Shown piece after piece: positions 1 through 9,584 of a DNA stretch of 64,000 bases. The DNA comes from Pseudomonas sp. CHM02 (lineage in GTDB: Bacteria > Pseudomonadota > Gammaproteobacteria > Pseudomonadales > Pseudomonadaceae), in assembly GCF_000612585.1 (NCBI RefSeq), contig NZ_JFCA01000002.1, positions 1 through 64,000 of the forward strand, in the 5' to 3' direction. A model generated the notes under the pieces. That model saw only the letters and a program-made list of their open reading frames with translations, was not told the origin of the DNA and searched no databases. Each line of letters starts with the position of its first letter. Position 1 is the first letter of the stretch. The position numbers and the translations under genes were made by a program.

Positions 1-121
1 CTTGCTGTCAAGTGATTATTTTCAGAAGTTTTCGAAGATTTCTTCAACAACTTCAACCACTTGCGCTTCCGATCTCTCGTTAGCGGGAGGCGAATTCTAC
101 AGCGTTATACGCTGCTGTCAA
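1..121 (-). promoter_or_regulatory. Tandem rRNA operon promoters (P1 and start of P2), reading left
   Basis: Read on the minus strand, TTGACA (121-116) is followed after 16 bases by TAGAAT (99-94), a near-consensus sigma-70 promoter. A second TTGACA lies at 11-6, with its -10 beyond the window edge. The leader between them (GC-rich CCTCCCGCTAACGAGA stretch, then an A/T-rich run) matches the arrangement upstream of 16S rRNA in Pseudomonas. No rRNA sequence is inside the window, so the operon is inferred from promoter quality and remembered resemblance. Confidence 0.8.
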
Positions 122-414
122 CACCTCTTTTTCTCCGCTTTCGACCGAGAGGATCGAAACGTTAATAGAGCCGAACAACGCTGCTCTACCAACTCCTTCT
201 GGGCTTCGATGAACTGAAGCAAGTCGCTGTCGAATCCTGCGTAACTACTTGTTTACCAAGGAGTTTTCCGTTTCGACTGCGCCGGAAGTGGGGCGAATTA
301 TAGACTTCCAGAATCTGCCGTCAACCCTTAATTTTGCTTTTCTATCAATTAGTTAGGATTGATTAAAAAACCATCAATCAAGGCGCGCAAATCCTTCTAT
401 ATAGAAGACCAGGT
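122..414. other. Intergenic region upstream of the rRNA promoters and downstream of gcdG
   Basis: I see no gene here. The part next to the promoters probably holds upstream activating sequence for the rRNA operon. Near gcdG are a 7-bp inverted repeat GATTGAT/ATCAATC (357-363 and 373-379) and the palindrome CTTCTATATAGAAG (393-406). Either could help end gcdG transcription, but neither is a classic GC-rich stem with a following T-run. Confidence 0.5.
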
Positions 415-1635
415 TCAGATAACCCCCGCCTTCTTTAAAGCAACCACATTCGCCACACCGAGCCCCAACACCTTCTGGAGCACTTCAGCGGTGTGCTCTC
501 CCAACAGAGGGGGCGCATTCCGATATTCCACAGGTGTCTTGGACAACCGCATCGGACTGGCAACCTGAGGCACCATCCCCGCTAACGCGTGAGGCAACGC
601 CATTGCCAACCCGCGCGCCTTGACCTGGGGATCGGCAAACACTTGCGCAAGATCATTGATCGGCCCACAGGGCACACCAACCCGCTCCAGCTGGGACACC
701 CATTCAGCCGTCGTCTTGAACACCGTAGCCTGACGAATCAACGGAATCAGCTCCGCCCGATTGGCTACCCGCACCTTATTAGTGGAGAAGCGCGGATCAT
801 CCGCCCACTGCGGCTGCCCAGCCACCTCGGCAAACTTGCGAAACTGCCCGTCATTACCCACAGTCAGGATGAAGTCACCGTCGGCCGTAGGAAAGTCCTG
901 ATAAGGCACGATGTTCGGGTGAGCATTACCCAGGCGCTTTGGCGGCACTCCTGTCGTCAGGTAATTCATTGCCTGGTTGGCCAGGCATGCGACCTGCACA
1001 TCCAGTAACGCCATATCGATGTGCTGCCCGCCACCGTCGTGAACCCGATGAGCCAGTGCCGCCAGTATCGCCACGGTCGAGTAGAGCCCCGTAAGGATGT
1101 CAGTCAGCGCCACGCCCACCTTCACCGGCCCAGCGCCATCATCACCCTCAGGTCGACCAGTCAGACTCATAAGCCCGCCCAACCCCTGAATCATGAAGTC
1201 ATAACCCGCACGCATCGCATAAGGCCCGGTCTGGCCGAACCCCGTGATCGAGCAATAGATCAGCTCCGGATTGATTTCCTTGAGCGACTCATAATCCAAC
1301 CCATACGCCGCAAGGCCGCCTACCTTGAAGTTCTCGATCAGAATGTCCGACTTGGCCGCCAGGTCACGCACCAGCGCCTGCCCCTCAGGCCGGGTGAAAT
1401 CGATAGCGACCGACTGCTTATTGCGATTGGCAGACAGGTAATACGCCGCTTCACTGGTGTTCTCGCCATAGGCATCCTTGAGGAAGGGCGGCCCCCAGGC
1501 GCGCGTGTCGTCGCCGCTGCCCGGCCGCTCGACCTTGATCACCTCAGCCCCAAGGTCTGCGAGGATCTGCCCGGACCAGGGGCCCGCCAGTACTCGCGAT
1601 AAATCCAGTACCCGAAGATGCGAAAGCGCGCCCAT
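415..1635 (-). CDS. gcdG: Succinyl-CoA:glutarate CoA-transferase (CaiB/BaiF family III)
   Basis: A 406-residue class III CoA-transferase, the usual length for the CaiB/BaiF family. It shows the N-terminal family signature DLSRVLAGPW (about 11-20) with ADLGAEVIKVERP, and VGVALTDILTG, in which D179 aligns with the aspartate that forms the acyl-CoA anhydride. It follows gcdH by 12 bases on the same strand, with a LysR regulator divergent to the pair. That context points to activating glutarate to glutaryl-CoA in lysine degradation. The family is certain; the substrate rests on the neighbours. Confidence 0.87.
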   Translation of the reverse strand: MGALSHLRVLDLSRVLAGPWSGQILADLGAEVIKVERPGSGDDTRAWGPPFLKDAYGENTSEAAYYLSANRNKQSVAIDFTRPEGQALVRDLAAKSDILIENFKVGGLAAYGLDYESLKEINPELIYCSITGFGQTGPYAMRAGYDFMIQGLGGLMSLTGRPEGDDGAGPVKVGVALTDILTGLYSTVAILAALAHRVHDGGGQHIDMALLDVQVACLANQAMNYLTTGVPPKRLGNAHPNIVPYQDFPTADGDFILTVGNDGQFRKFAEVAGQPQWADDPRFSTNKVRVANRAELIPLIRQATVFKTTAEWVSQLERVGVPCGPINDLAQVFADPQVKARGLAMALPHALAGMVPQVASPMRLSKTPVEYRNAPPLLGEHTAEVLQKVLGLGVANVVALKKAGVI

Positions 1636-1647
1636 GCCGTTCTCCTA

Positions 1648-2829
1648 TTAATAGAAGGCCTGAAGACCGGTTTGCGCACGCCCCAGAATCAGCGCATGCA
1701 CGTCATGAGTCCCCTCATAGGTGTTCACCACCTCCAGGTTGACCAGGTGACGCGCCACCCCGAACTCGTCGGAAATACCATTACCACCCAGCATGTCCCG
1801 CGCCATGCGCGCGATATCCAGAGACTTGCCACACGAGTTGCGCTTCATGATCGAAGTAATCTCAACCGCCGCCGTACCTTCGTCCTTCATACGCCCCAGA
1901 CGCAGGCACCCTTGCAGGGCCAGAGTGATCTCGGTCTGCATATCGGCCAGCTTCTTCTGGATCAACTGGGTCGCCGCCAAGGGACGCCCGAACTGATGGC
2001 GATCTAGCGTGTACTGACGAGCGGTATGCCAGCAGAACTCAGCAGCGCCCAACGCCCCCCAGGAGATGCCATAGCGTGCAGAGTTAAGGCAGGTGAACGG
2101 CCCCTTCAAACCGCGCACATCCGGAAAAATGTTCTCTTCCGGGACAAACACGTTATCCATGACGATTTCACCGGTGATGGAAGCGCGCAGCCCGACCTTG
2201 CCGTGAATCGCCGGAGCGCTAAGACCCTTCCAGCCCTTCTCCAGGACAAACCCCCGGATATCGCCAGCATCGTCCTTGCCCCAAACCACAAACACATCCG
2301 CGATCGGGCTATTGGTGATCCACATCTTTGCGCCCGTCAGGCTATAACCGCCCTCCACCTTGCGCGCACGGGTAATCATCGCGCCCGGGTCGGAACCATG
2401 GTTGGGTTCGGTCAGGCCGAAACAACCGATCCATTCGCCAGAAGCCAACTTTGGCAGGTACTTCTGTTTCTGCGCCTCGGTGCCAAACTCGTTGATCGGC
2501 ACCATGACCAGTGACGACTGCACACTCATCATCGAGCGATAGCCTGAGTCGACACGCTCCACCTCACGCGCAATCAACCCATAACTGACATAGTTCAAGC
2601 CGCTGCCACCGTACTGCTCGGGGATCATCGCACCGAGCAGACCGGTCTCGCCCATCTCACGGAAAATGGCAGGGTCAGTCTTTTCATGGCGAAAGGCTTC
2701 GAGCACACGCGGCGCCAGCTTGTCCTGGGCAAATTGCTCAGCACTGTCGCGCACCATGCGCTCTTCTTCGGTGAGCTGTTGATCCAGCAGCAGTGGATCG
2801 ATCCAGTTGAAGCTTGCCTTGCCAGCCAT
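1648..2829 (-). CDS. gcdH: Glutaryl-CoA dehydrogenase
   Basis: A 393-residue acyl-CoA dehydrogenase that oxidises and decarboxylates glutaryl-CoA to crotonyl-CoA with FAD, in the cytoplasm. Visible motifs are the FAD-binding segment [14 protein letters not shown] and, near the C-terminus, [17 protein letters not shown], where E372 is the likely catalytic base. The TYEGTHD form is characteristic of glutaryl-CoA dehydrogenases among acyl-CoA dehydrogenases. It is first in the gcdH-gcdG operon. Promoters for it and the divergent gcdR must lie in the 158 bases between the two start codons. Confidence 0.95.
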   Translation of the reverse strand: MAGKASFNWIDPLLLDQQLTEEERMVRDSAEQFAQDKLAPRVLEAFRHEKTDPAIFREMGETGLLGAMIPEQYGGSGLNYVSYGLIAREVERVDSGYRSMMSVQSSLVMVPINEFGTEAQKQKYLPKLASGEWIGCFGLTEPNHGSDPGAMITRARKVEGGYSLTGAKMWITNSPIADVFVVWGKDDAGDIRGFVLEKGWKGLSAPAIHGKVGLRASITGEIVMDNVFVPEENIFPDVRGLKGPFTCLNSARYGISWGALGAAEFCWHTARQYTLDRHQFGRPLAATQLIQKKLADMQTEITLALQGCLRLGRMKDEGTAAVEITSIMKRNSCGKSLDIARMARDMLGGNGISDEFGVARHLVNLEVVNTYEGTHDVHALILGRAQTGLQAFY

Positions 2830-2987
2830 GAATAAGTCCTCGCGGAAAAAATCGGAAGTCGTGGAAGCAGCCTAGGCCCGACAAGCGCAGAGGGCAAACG
2901 AGGTTTCCGCATAGGGTTGTGCTAATTTCTCACTTCGAAAGAGCCAAGAATGGCGCGTATGCGCCTTAGTGAGTGAGGGCACGGTAT

Positions 2988-3887
2988 ATGCGCAGAAAAA
3001 TTCCCAGTACCACCGCCCTTGTCAGTTTTGAGGCGGCAGCCCGCCACGAGAGCTTTACCAAGGCGGCGCAAGAGCTTTCGATCACTCAAGGTGCCATCTG
3101 TCGACAGATCGCCAGCCTTGAGGAGTTTTTAAGTGTCGAGCTGTTTCGTCGTTCACGGCGCGGAGTAAAACTGACAGAGGCGGGGCTGTCTTATAGCCGT
3201 CGCGTCGCCACGCAATTGGATGCGGTAGAACGCGATACGCTTTCCGTCATGGGTCAGCAGGGCGCTAACACCATCGAACTGGCCGTGGTCCCGACGTTCG
3301 GCACTCAATGGCTGATACCTCGCCTCAAGGACTTCCAACGCCAACACCCCGAAGTCACGGTCAACCTGACGAACCGAACACGACCCTTCCTGTTTGCCGA
3401 CACCGAATTCGACGCCGCGATCTACTTCGGCGATGCCGACTGGTCCGGCACCGAATCCCATCGGCTGATGGGGGAAAACCCCGTACCCGTGTGCAGCCCT
3501 CGGTTGCTGGGTAACCGCACACAGTTCAGCCCCCAGGAGATCGCCGAACTGCCGCTGCTGCAGCAGACCACGCGACCCTACGCGTGGCGCCAGTGGTTCA
3601 ACGCACAACAACTGAACATCCCTCGCGACATGACAGGTCCCCGTTACGAGCTATTCTCGATGTTGTCCCAGGCCGCCATGCACGACATGGGGATCGCGCT
3701 GATTCCACCCTTCCTCATCCAACGTGAGCTGGGGGAGGGTCACCTGGTAATCGCAAACCCCGAGGCACTGAGCAGTTCGAAGGCTTATTACTTGATGATT
3801 CCTGACAGAAAGGTCGAATCTGCGTCATTGCATGCATTCCGGGACTGGCTGGTCGACCAGTCAAAGCGCTACAGCCCTAGTATTTAA
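2988..3887 (+). CDS. gcdR: LysR-family regulator of the glutarate genes
   Basis: LysR-type regulator with an N-terminal winged HTH (FTKAAQELSITQGAICRQIASLE, about residues 22-45) and a C-terminal substrate-binding domain resembling GcvA-type members. A GTG at 2973 is also in frame, but the ATG at 2988 has a GAGTGAGG-like SD at the right distance, giving 299 residues. It is divergent to gcdH, the standard layout for a LysR regulator and its target, so it probably activates gcdHG in response to glutarate or glutaryl-CoA. The inducer is inferred. Confidence 0.87.
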   Translation: MRRKIPSTTALVSFEAAARHESFTKAAQELSITQGAICRQIASLEEFLSVELFRRSRRGVKLTEAGLSYSRRVATQLDAVERDTLSVMGQQGANTIELAVVPTFGTQWLIPRLKDFQRQHPEVTVNLTNRTRPFLFADTEFDAAIYFGDADWSGTESHRLMGENPVPVCSPRLLGNRTQFSPQEIAELPLLQQTTRPYAWRQWFNAQQLNIPRDMTGPRYELFSMLSQAAMHDMGIALIPPFLIQRELGEGHLVIANPEALSSSKAYYLMIPDRKVESASLHAFRDWLVDQSKRYSPSI

Positions 3888-4339
3888 AGGATAAACGCAA
3901 CTTGCTGACTTTGTAGTCAGTAATTTTTAAAGCCTACAGATATACATATATGTCGCATTTAAACAGACTGTATCTGTCGGTCGAAAATAAGGCTCAAGGC
4001 CATGATCTACTTGGCTTGTAGCGACTATTACAGGCCAATGGCCGACTATTCACACCAACGATGACAAAAGATTGCAAAAGCGCCTGCAGCCCTTTAAGCC
4101 CATGTATTTGAAGAGGTTATTTCAGGGTATTGCGACAATCAGTCACAGGGTGACTTGTAGTTAATTTTTCGTCACCCGTCATAATCCCTTGAAGGCCGTA
4201 AAGTTCGCCTGCAAAATGCCGCGCCCCGCTGTCATTTCAGCGGGATCGTGCTGATCGGCCGCCCCAGTTGCGCCACTCGCGGTGCACTGGCCTTTTTACA
4301 AAAAGATCAAAAGCAAAAAGATCATGCAGGAGATTTGAC
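3888..4339. other. 452-base intergenic region upstream of pntAA
   Basis: No gene is supported. Besides the possible gcdR terminator it holds two inverted repeats: GGGTGAC/GTCACCC separated by 17 bases (about 4147-4178), and CCCGCTG tcattt CAGCGGG (4225-4244). Just before the pntAA SD, an 11-base direct repeat CAAAAAGATCA occurs at 4299-4309 and 4314-4324. The region most likely carries the pnt promoter and a structured leader. Confidence 0.5.
3905..3928 (+). terminator. Possible terminator of gcdR
   Basis: CTGACT (3905-3910), loop TTGT and AGTCAG (3915-3920) form a 6-bp hairpin followed by TAATTTTT, 17 bases after the gcdR stop. The stem is short and not GC-rich. Confidence 0.45.
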
Positions 4340-5461
4340 GTGCACATTGGTGTTCCTCTCGAAACCCAGACCGGTGAAACGCGGGTGGCTGCCACCCCGG
4401 AAACCATCAAGAAGCTGATCGGCCAGGGCCATAAGGTCACTGTACAAAGCGGAGCCGGCATCAAGGCCAGCGTCGTCGACAGTGCCTATGAAGCGGCAGG
4501 CGCAACCATTGGCAGTGCCAACGATGCGTTTGGCGCCGAGCTGATTCTCAAGGTGGTTGCCCCCAGCGACAGCGAACTGGCGCTGATCAAAAGCGGCACC
4601 GTATTGGTGGGCATGCTCAACCCGTTCAGTAACGAAACCATTGCCAAGCTCGCCGAACGCGGCATCACCGCCTTCGCCCTCGAAGCCGCGCCACGCACCT
4701 CGCGGGCCCAGAGCCTCGATGTGCTGTCGTCCCAGGCCAACATCGCCGGCTATAAAGCTGTGTTGCTCGCCGCCCATCATTACCCGCGCTTCATGCCGAT
4801 GCTGATGACCGCCGCAGGCACCGTGAAAGCGGCACGCGTGCTGATTCTGGGTGCCGGCGTTGCAGGCTTGCAGGCGATTGCCACGGCGAAACGCCTGGGT
4901 GCGGTGATCGAAGCGTCAGACGTACGCCCAGCTGTGAAAGAGCAGATCGAATCCCTCGGCGCCAAGTTCGTTGATGTGCCTTACGAAACCGACGAAGAGC
5001 GCGAATGCGCCGTCGGCGTCGGTGGCTACGCCCGTCCAATGCCGACCAGTTGGATGCAGCGCCAGGCACTGGCCGTGCACGAGCGCGCCAAGCAAGCCGA
5101 CATCGTCATCACCACTGCCTTGATCCCCGGCCGTAAGGCGCCAACCTTGCTCAGCGCCGAAACCGTCGCACAGATGAAGCCCGGCTCGGTGGTCATCGAC
5201 CTTGCCGCCGCGCAAGGCGGCAACTGCCCGCTGACCGTCGCCGACCAGGTGGTGGTGGAAAATGGCGTGATCATTTGTGGCCCGACCAACCTGGCCGGTG
5301 CTGTCGCCGCCGATGCCTCGGCCCTGTATGCGCGCAACCTGCTGGACTTCCTGAAGCTGGTCTTCACCAAGGAAGGGCAGTTTGAAATCAACCTCGAAGA
5401 CGACATCGTCGCCGCGTGCCTGATGTGCCGCGACGGCCAAGTCATCCGCAAAAACGCCTAA
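4340..5461 (+). CDS. pntAA: NAD(P) transhydrogenase subunit alpha, part 1
   Basis: Soluble NAD(H)-binding domain of the proton-translocating transhydrogenase, which uses the proton gradient to reduce NADP+ with NADH. The GTG at 4340, seven bases after CAGGAGA, gives 373 residues and begins VHIGVPLETQTGETRVAATP, the conserved start of this family; an upstream in-frame ATG at 4268 adds 24 unlikely residues. The Rossmann motif GAGVAGLQA is visible (about 170-180). The alpha subunit is split between two genes here, as in many proteobacteria, and pntAB follows after 15 bases. Confidence 0.94.
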   Translation: MHIGVPLETQTGETRVAATPETIKKLIGQGHKVTVQSGAGIKASVVDSAYEAAGATIGSANDAFGAELILKVVAPSDSELALIKSGTVLVGMLNPFSNETIAKLAERGITAFALEAAPRTSRAQSLDVLSSQANIAGYKAVLLAAHHYPRFMPMLMTAAGTVKAARVLILGAGVAGLQAIATAKRLGAVIEASDVRPAVKEQIESLGAKFVDVPYETDEERECAVGVGGYARPMPTSWMQRQALAVHERAKQADIVITTALIPGRKAPTLLSAETVAQMKPGSVVIDLAAAQGGNCPLTVADQVVVENGVIICGPTNLAGAVAADASALYARNLLDFLKLVFTKEGQFEINLEDDIVAACLMCRDGQVIRKNA

Positions 5462-5476
5462 GCAGGGATTCAGACG

Positions 5477-5797
5477 ATGGAAGAGCTTATCTCCCCCGGT
5501 ATCTACAACCTGATCATCTTTGTGCTGGCAATCTATGTCGGTTACCACGTGGTCTGGAACGTAACGCCCGCGCTGCACACGCCACTGATGGCGGTGACCA
5601 ACGCGATTTCGGCCATTGTAATCGTCGGCGCCATGCTCGCTGCGGCACTCACCGTCACCCCGCTGGGCAAGACCATGGGCACCCTGGCCGTGGCACTCGC
5701 CGCCGTTAACGTGTTCGGTGGCTTCCTGGTCACTCGCAGGATGTTGGAAATGTTCAAGAAGAAAGCGCCCAAGGTTAAAGAAGAGGTGCAGAAGTAA
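5477..5797 (+). CDS. pntAB: NAD(P) transhydrogenase subunit alpha, part 2
   Basis: A 106-residue inner-membrane protein with three hydrophobic segments (about 9-27, 38-58, 63-85) and a basic tail [14 protein letters not shown]. It supplies part of the proton channel of the transhydrogenase. It sits between pntAA and pntB; its TAA stop shares one base with the pntB ATG (TAATG), indicating translational coupling. Confidence 0.93.
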   Translation: MEELISPGIYNLIIFVLAIYVGYHVVWNVTPALHTPLMAVTNAISAIVIVGAMLAAALTVTPLGKTMGTLAVALAAVNVFGGFLVTRRMLEMFKKKAPKVKEEVQK

Positions 5798-7233
5798 TGA
5801 GTATGAATCTGGTAACGACGCTCTACCTGATCGCGTCGATCTGCTTCATCCAGGCGCTCAAGGGCCTGTCACACCCAACCACCTCGCGGCGCGGCAACCT
5901 GTTCGGCATGCTCGGCATGGCGCTGGCGGTACTCACCACCGTCGGCCTCATCTACAAACTGGGGGCTGAGCTGGCAACTGCCGGCATCGGCTATGTGATC
6001 GTTGGACTGCTGATCGGCGGCACCGCCGGTTCGATCATGGCCAAGCGCGTAGAAATGACCAAGATGCCGGAGCTGGTAGCGTTCATGCACAGCATGATCG
6101 GCCTGGCCGCAGTGTTCATCGCGATTGCCGCGGTGGTCGAGCCGCAATCCCTGGGCATCGTCAAACACCTGGGTGACTCGATCCCGGCCGGCAACCGCCT
6201 GGAGCTGTTCCTTGGCGCAGCGATCGGCGCCATCACTTTCTCCGGTTCGGTGATCGCGTTCGGTAAGCTGTCGGGCAAGTACAAGTTCCGCCTGTTCCAG
6301 GGCGCACCGGTACAGTTCGGCGGCCAGCACAAGCTGAACCTCGTGCTGGGCCTGCTGACCCTGGGCCTCGGCCTGACCTTTATGTTCACCGGTAACCTCA
6401 CCGCTTTCGCATTGATGCTGGCCCTGGCCTTCGTGCTCGGCGTGCTGATCATCATCCCGATTGGCGGCGCCGACATGCCGGTAGTGGTATCGATGCTCAA
6501 CAGCTATTCCGGCTGGGCGGCGGCGGGCATCGGTTTCTCGCTGAACAACTCGATGCTGATCATTGCCGGCTCCCTGGTGGGCTCCAGCGGCGCGATCCTC
6601 TCGTACATCATGTGCAAGGCGATGAACCGTTCCTTCTTTAATGTGCTGCTCGGCGGTTTCGGCAATGCGCCGGATGCGGGTGCAGCGTCGGGTTCTAAAG
6701 AAGCACGCCCGGTCAAATCCGGCTCGGCCGACGACGCCACCTTCCTGCTGACCAACGCCGACACCGTGATCATCGTCCCGGGCTACGGCCTGGCGGTGGC
6801 ACGGGCGCAACACGCGCTCAAGGAACTGACCGAGAAGCTCACTCACCACGGCGTCACGGTGAAATACGCGATCCACCCGGTGGCGGGCCGTATGCCTGGG
6901 CACATGAACGTACTGCTCGCCGAGGCCGAAGTGCCTTACGACCAGGTGTTCGAGATGGAAGACATCAACTCCGAATTCGGTCAGGCCGACGTGGTGCTGG
7001 TGCTGGGCGCCAACGACGTGGTCAACCCGGCCGCGAAGAACGATCCGAACTCGCCGATTGCCGGCATGCCGATTCTCGAAGCGTTCAAAGCCAAGACCAT
7101 CATCGTCAACAAGCGCTCAATGGCCAGCGGCTATGCCGGCTTGGATAACGAGCTGTTCTACCTGGACAAGACCATGATGGTCTTCGGTGATGCCAAGAAG
7201 GTCATCGAGGACATGGTCAAAGCCGTCGAGTAA
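5797..7233 (+). CDS. pntB: NAD(P) transhydrogenase subunit beta
   Basis: A 478-residue subunit with an N-terminal multi-helix membrane domain (about 1-270) and a C-terminal NADP(H)-binding domain. The latter shows IIVPGYGLAVARAQH and VLVLGANDVVNPAA, the NADP-site motifs of domain III. It ends the pnt operon and is followed by a strong intrinsic terminator. Length and domain order are normal. Confidence 0.96.
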   Translation: MSMNLVTTLYLIASICFIQALKGLSHPTTSRRGNLFGMLGMALAVLTTVGLIYKLGAELATAGIGYVIVGLLIGGTAGSIMAKRVEMTKMPELVAFMHSMIGLAAVFIAIAAVVEPQSLGIVKHLGDSIPAGNRLELFLGAAIGAITFSGSVIAFGKLSGKYKFRLFQGAPVQFGGQHKLNLVLGLLTLGLGLTFMFTGNLTAFALMLALAFVLGVLIIIPIGGADMPVVVSMLNSYSGWAAAGIGFSLNNSMLIIAGSLVGSSGAILSYIMCKAMNRSFFNVLLGGFGNAPDAGAASGSKEARPVKSGSADDATFLLTNADTVIIVPGYGLAVARAQHALKELTEKLTHHGVTVKYAIHPVAGRMPGHMNVLLAEAEVPYDQVFEMEDINSEFGQADVVLVLGANDVVNPAAKNDPNSPIAGMPILEAFKAKTIIVNKRSMASGYAGLDNELFYLDKTMMVFGDAKKVIEDMVKAVE

Positions 7234-7256
7234 CCCTGCTTCAGCGCAATACTCCA

Positions 7257-7288
7257 AACCCCGGCCTCTTGTAGGCTGGGGTTTTTTA
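7257..7288 (+). terminator. Intrinsic terminator of the pnt operon
   Basis: AACCCCGGCCT and AGGCTGGGGTT pair around the loop CTTGT with one G-T mismatch, followed by TTTTTT. It begins 23 bases after the pntB stop. Confidence 0.88.
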
Positions 7289-7412
7289 TTACTGCATGAA
7301 ACCCGACCAAAGGCTCTAAATCGCCGCCCGGCATTCGACCATGGTAGCGGGCCGAAATTTTTTGAAATCACTAAACTGCGCACCTTGCTTCCGTAGCCTG
7401 AGATAAGAATCC

Positions 7413-8906
7413 ATGTACCGTGATCGCATCCGCTTGCCTTCGTTGTTGAACAAGGTCATGAGCGCGGCAGACGCCGCCGCACTGATCGAAGACGGCATGA
7501 CCGTTGGCATGAGCGGCTTTACCCGTGCCGGTGAAGCCAAGGCCGTCCCCCACGCCCTGGCCGAACGCGCCAAGACTTCCCCGCTGAAAATCACCCTGAT
7601 GACCGGCGCGAGCCTGGGCAATGACCTGGACAAGCAACTGACCGAAGCCGGCGTACTGTCGCGACGCATGCCGTTTCAGGTCGACAGCACCCTGCGCAAG
7701 GCGATCAACGCTGGCGAAGTGATGTTCATCGATCAACACCTGTCGGAAACCGTCGAGCAACTGCGCAACAACCAGCTCAAGCTGCCGGACATCGCGGTGA
7801 TTGAAGCGGTCGCGATCACCGAACAAGGCCACATCGTGCCCACCACCTCCGTGGGCAACTCGGCCAGCTTCGCAATTTTCGCCAAACAGGTGATCGTCGA
7901 GATCAACCTGGCGCACAACCCGAACCTGGAAGGGCTGCACGACATCTATATTCCGACCTACCGGCCGACGCGCACGCCCATACCGCTGGTAAAAGTCGAC
8001 GACCGTATCGGCAGCACCGCCATTCCGATCCCGCCGGAAAAGATCGTCGCCATCGTCATCACCAACCAAGCCGACTCCGCCTCCACCGTGACGCCGCCCG
8101 ACAGCGACACACAAGGCATCGCCAACCACCTGATCAACTTCCTCAAGCAGGAAGTCGACGCTGGCCGCATGACCAACAAGCTCGGCCCGCTGCAGGCCGG
8201 GATCGGCAATATCGCCAACGCTGTGATGTGTGGGTTGATCGAGTCGCCGTTCGAAGACCTGACCATGTATTCGGAAGTGTTGCAGGATTCAACCTTCGAC
8301 CTGATCGACGCGGGCAAGCTGAGCTTCGCTTCGGGCAGTTCGATCACCTTGTCGGAACGGCGCAACGCCGACGTATTCGGCAACCTGGAACACTATAAGG
8401 ACAAGCTGGTGCTGCGCCCGCAAGAGATCTCCAACCACCCTGAAGTGGTGCGTCGCCTGGGCATCATCGGCATCAACACCGCGCTGGAGTTCGATATCTA
8501 CGGCAACGTCAACTCCACACACGTCTGCGGCACACGGATGATGAACGGTATTGGCGGCTCCGGGGATTTCGCGCGCAACGCGCACCTGGCGATCTTCGTC
8601 ACCAAGTCGATTGCCAAGGGCGGGGCAATTTCCAGCGTAGTGCCCATGGTCAGCCATGTGGACCACACCGAGCATGACGTCGACATCCTGGTCACCGAGG
8701 TCGGGCTGGCCGATCTGCGTGGCCTGGCGCCACGGGAGCGGGCCCGTGTGATCATCGACAACTGTGTGCATCCCGCCTACCGCGATGCACTGAACAGTTA
8801 CTTCGACGCCGCTTGCGCCCTCGGCGGACATACTCCGCACATCCTGCGCGAAGCACTGAGCTGGCACATTAACCTGGAAGAAACCGGGCATATGCTCAAG
8901 GCGTGA
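7413..8906 (+). CDS. Acetyl-CoA hydrolase/transferase family (succinate CoA-transferase type)
   Basis: A 497-residue class I CoA-transferase related to AarC, Cat1 and YgfH, which move CoA between succinyl-CoA (or propionyl-CoA) and acetate or succinate. Near the middle, LTMYSEVLQD contains E288, which aligns with the catalytic glutamate of AarC-type enzymes. The C-terminal half carries DIYGNVNSTHVCGTRMMNGIGGSGDF, the other strong family signature. It stands alone between the pnt terminator and the DUF1127 genes. The family is sure; the preferred acid is not visible, so no symbol is given. Confidence 0.88.
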   Translation: MYRDRIRLPSLLNKVMSAADAAALIEDGMTVGMSGFTRAGEAKAVPHALAERAKTSPLKITLMTGASLGNDLDKQLTEAGVLSRRMPFQVDSTLRKAINAGEVMFIDQHLSETVEQLRNNQLKLPDIAVIEAVAITEQGHIVPTTSVGNSASFAIFAKQVIVEINLAHNPNLEGLHDIYIPTYRPTRTPIPLVKVDDRIGSTAIPIPPEKIVAIVITNQADSASTVTPPDSDTQGIANHLINFLKQEVDAGRMTNKLGPLQAGIGNIANAVMCGLIESPFEDLTMYSEVLQDSTFDLIDAGKLSFASGSSITLSERRNADVFGNLEHYKDKLVLRPQEISNHPEVVRRLGIIGINTALEFDIYGNVNSTHVCGTRMMNGIGGSGDFARNAHLAIFVTKSIAKGGAISSVVPMVSHVDHTEHDVDILVTEVGLADLRGLAPRERARVIIDNCVHPAYRDALNSYFDAACALGGHTPHILREALSWHINLEETGHMLKA

Positions 8907-9224
8907 TTGATACAGATCCGAGCTGATGCAAATACAGTTTCATCGGCTCGGGTTTCTCGCGGCTACTTCTTGAAAAAACTGTACTGCTGTACCGGTCATT
9001 TCCCACCGAAATATCCTACACACCTTACCGAAAACACCTATTTCGCACTGTTTCAGTGCAGACAGGTACAGTTGCCCCATTTCTGTACAGTACAGCGCCT
9101 ATAAACAGTTAACTGGCCCCTCACAATACAGGTGAACTGTATCTAGAGAGTCTTGCGCTGGAAGAGGATCATTGGCACCAGTTAAACCACTACCTAATCC
9201 CGCCACAAGCGGAAGGATGTCATC
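8907..9224 (+). promoter_or_regulatory. Upstream region of the first DUF1127 gene with repeated ACTGTAC-like motifs
   Basis: This 318-base stretch has no gene but is packed with related short words: AATACAGTTT (8931), AACTGTACTGCTGTACC (about 8976-8992), GGTACAGTTG (9065), CTGTACAGTACAG (9083-9095) and ATACAGGTGAACTGTAT (about 9126-9142). Several are palindromic. They look like clustered operator half-sites for one regulator. A similar cluster precedes the second DUF1127 gene. Confidence 0.55.
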
Positions 9225-9440
9225 ATGGAACGTACACTCAGTTCCGATCTGTTCTTCGAAGAAAAAGCTGTAAATACCCAGGCCTCCCTGCCTCTGCGCG
9301 TTATCGCCAACCTGATGTTGTGGCAGCGCCGCATCTCCAGCCGCCACCAACTGGCTCGCCTGGATTCGCGTCTGCTGGCTGACGCAGGCATCAGCGAAGC
9401 TCAACGCTACGAAGAGCTGAGCAAGCCGTTCTGGCGCTGA
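9225..9440 (+). CDS. DUF1127 small protein
   Basis: A 71-residue protein of the YjiS-like DUF1127 family. The C-terminal half has the family pattern W-RR---R--LA-LD-R-LADAGIS and the ending ELSKPFWR. It has no signal peptide or membrane segment. The start follows AAGGATG. In other bacteria DUF1127 proteins are linked to RNA binding or phosphate and carbon stress, but no role can be read here. A second copy lies 262 bases downstream with its own upstream region. Confidence 0.88.
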   Translation: MERTLSSDLFFEEKAVNTQASLPLRVIANLMLWQRRISSRHQLARLDSRLLADAGISEAQRYEELSKPFWR

Positions 9441-9500
9441 TTCAGCGCTCGCTGGCCCTGACCTGACGGGTCCACCGCCAGCAACCTGATTTGTCAACAC

Positions 9501-9533
9501 AAAGCCCGCCCCGGGAAACCGGAGGCGGGCTTT
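9501..9533 (+). terminator. Terminator after the first DUF1127 gene
   Basis: AAAGCCCGCC (9501-9510) pairs perfectly with GGCGGGCTTT (9524-9533) around a 13-base loop; GTCGTTT follows. The symmetric A and T arms allow action in either direction. Confidence 0.8.
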
Positions 9534-9584
9534 GTCGTTTCCGGGATTAAGGTTTTCGCCGGAAAACAGAAACCTACCTCAAGG

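Noticed and set aside
2..217. 71-codon plus-strand frame at the left edge
   Set aside because: It lies antisense over near-consensus rRNA promoter boxes, has no SD and no protein-like pattern.
5869..6903. Long minus-strand frame inside pntB
   Set aside because: Low-complexity His/Gln/Arg-rich reading typical of the antisense strand of GC-rich genes; pntB itself is certain.
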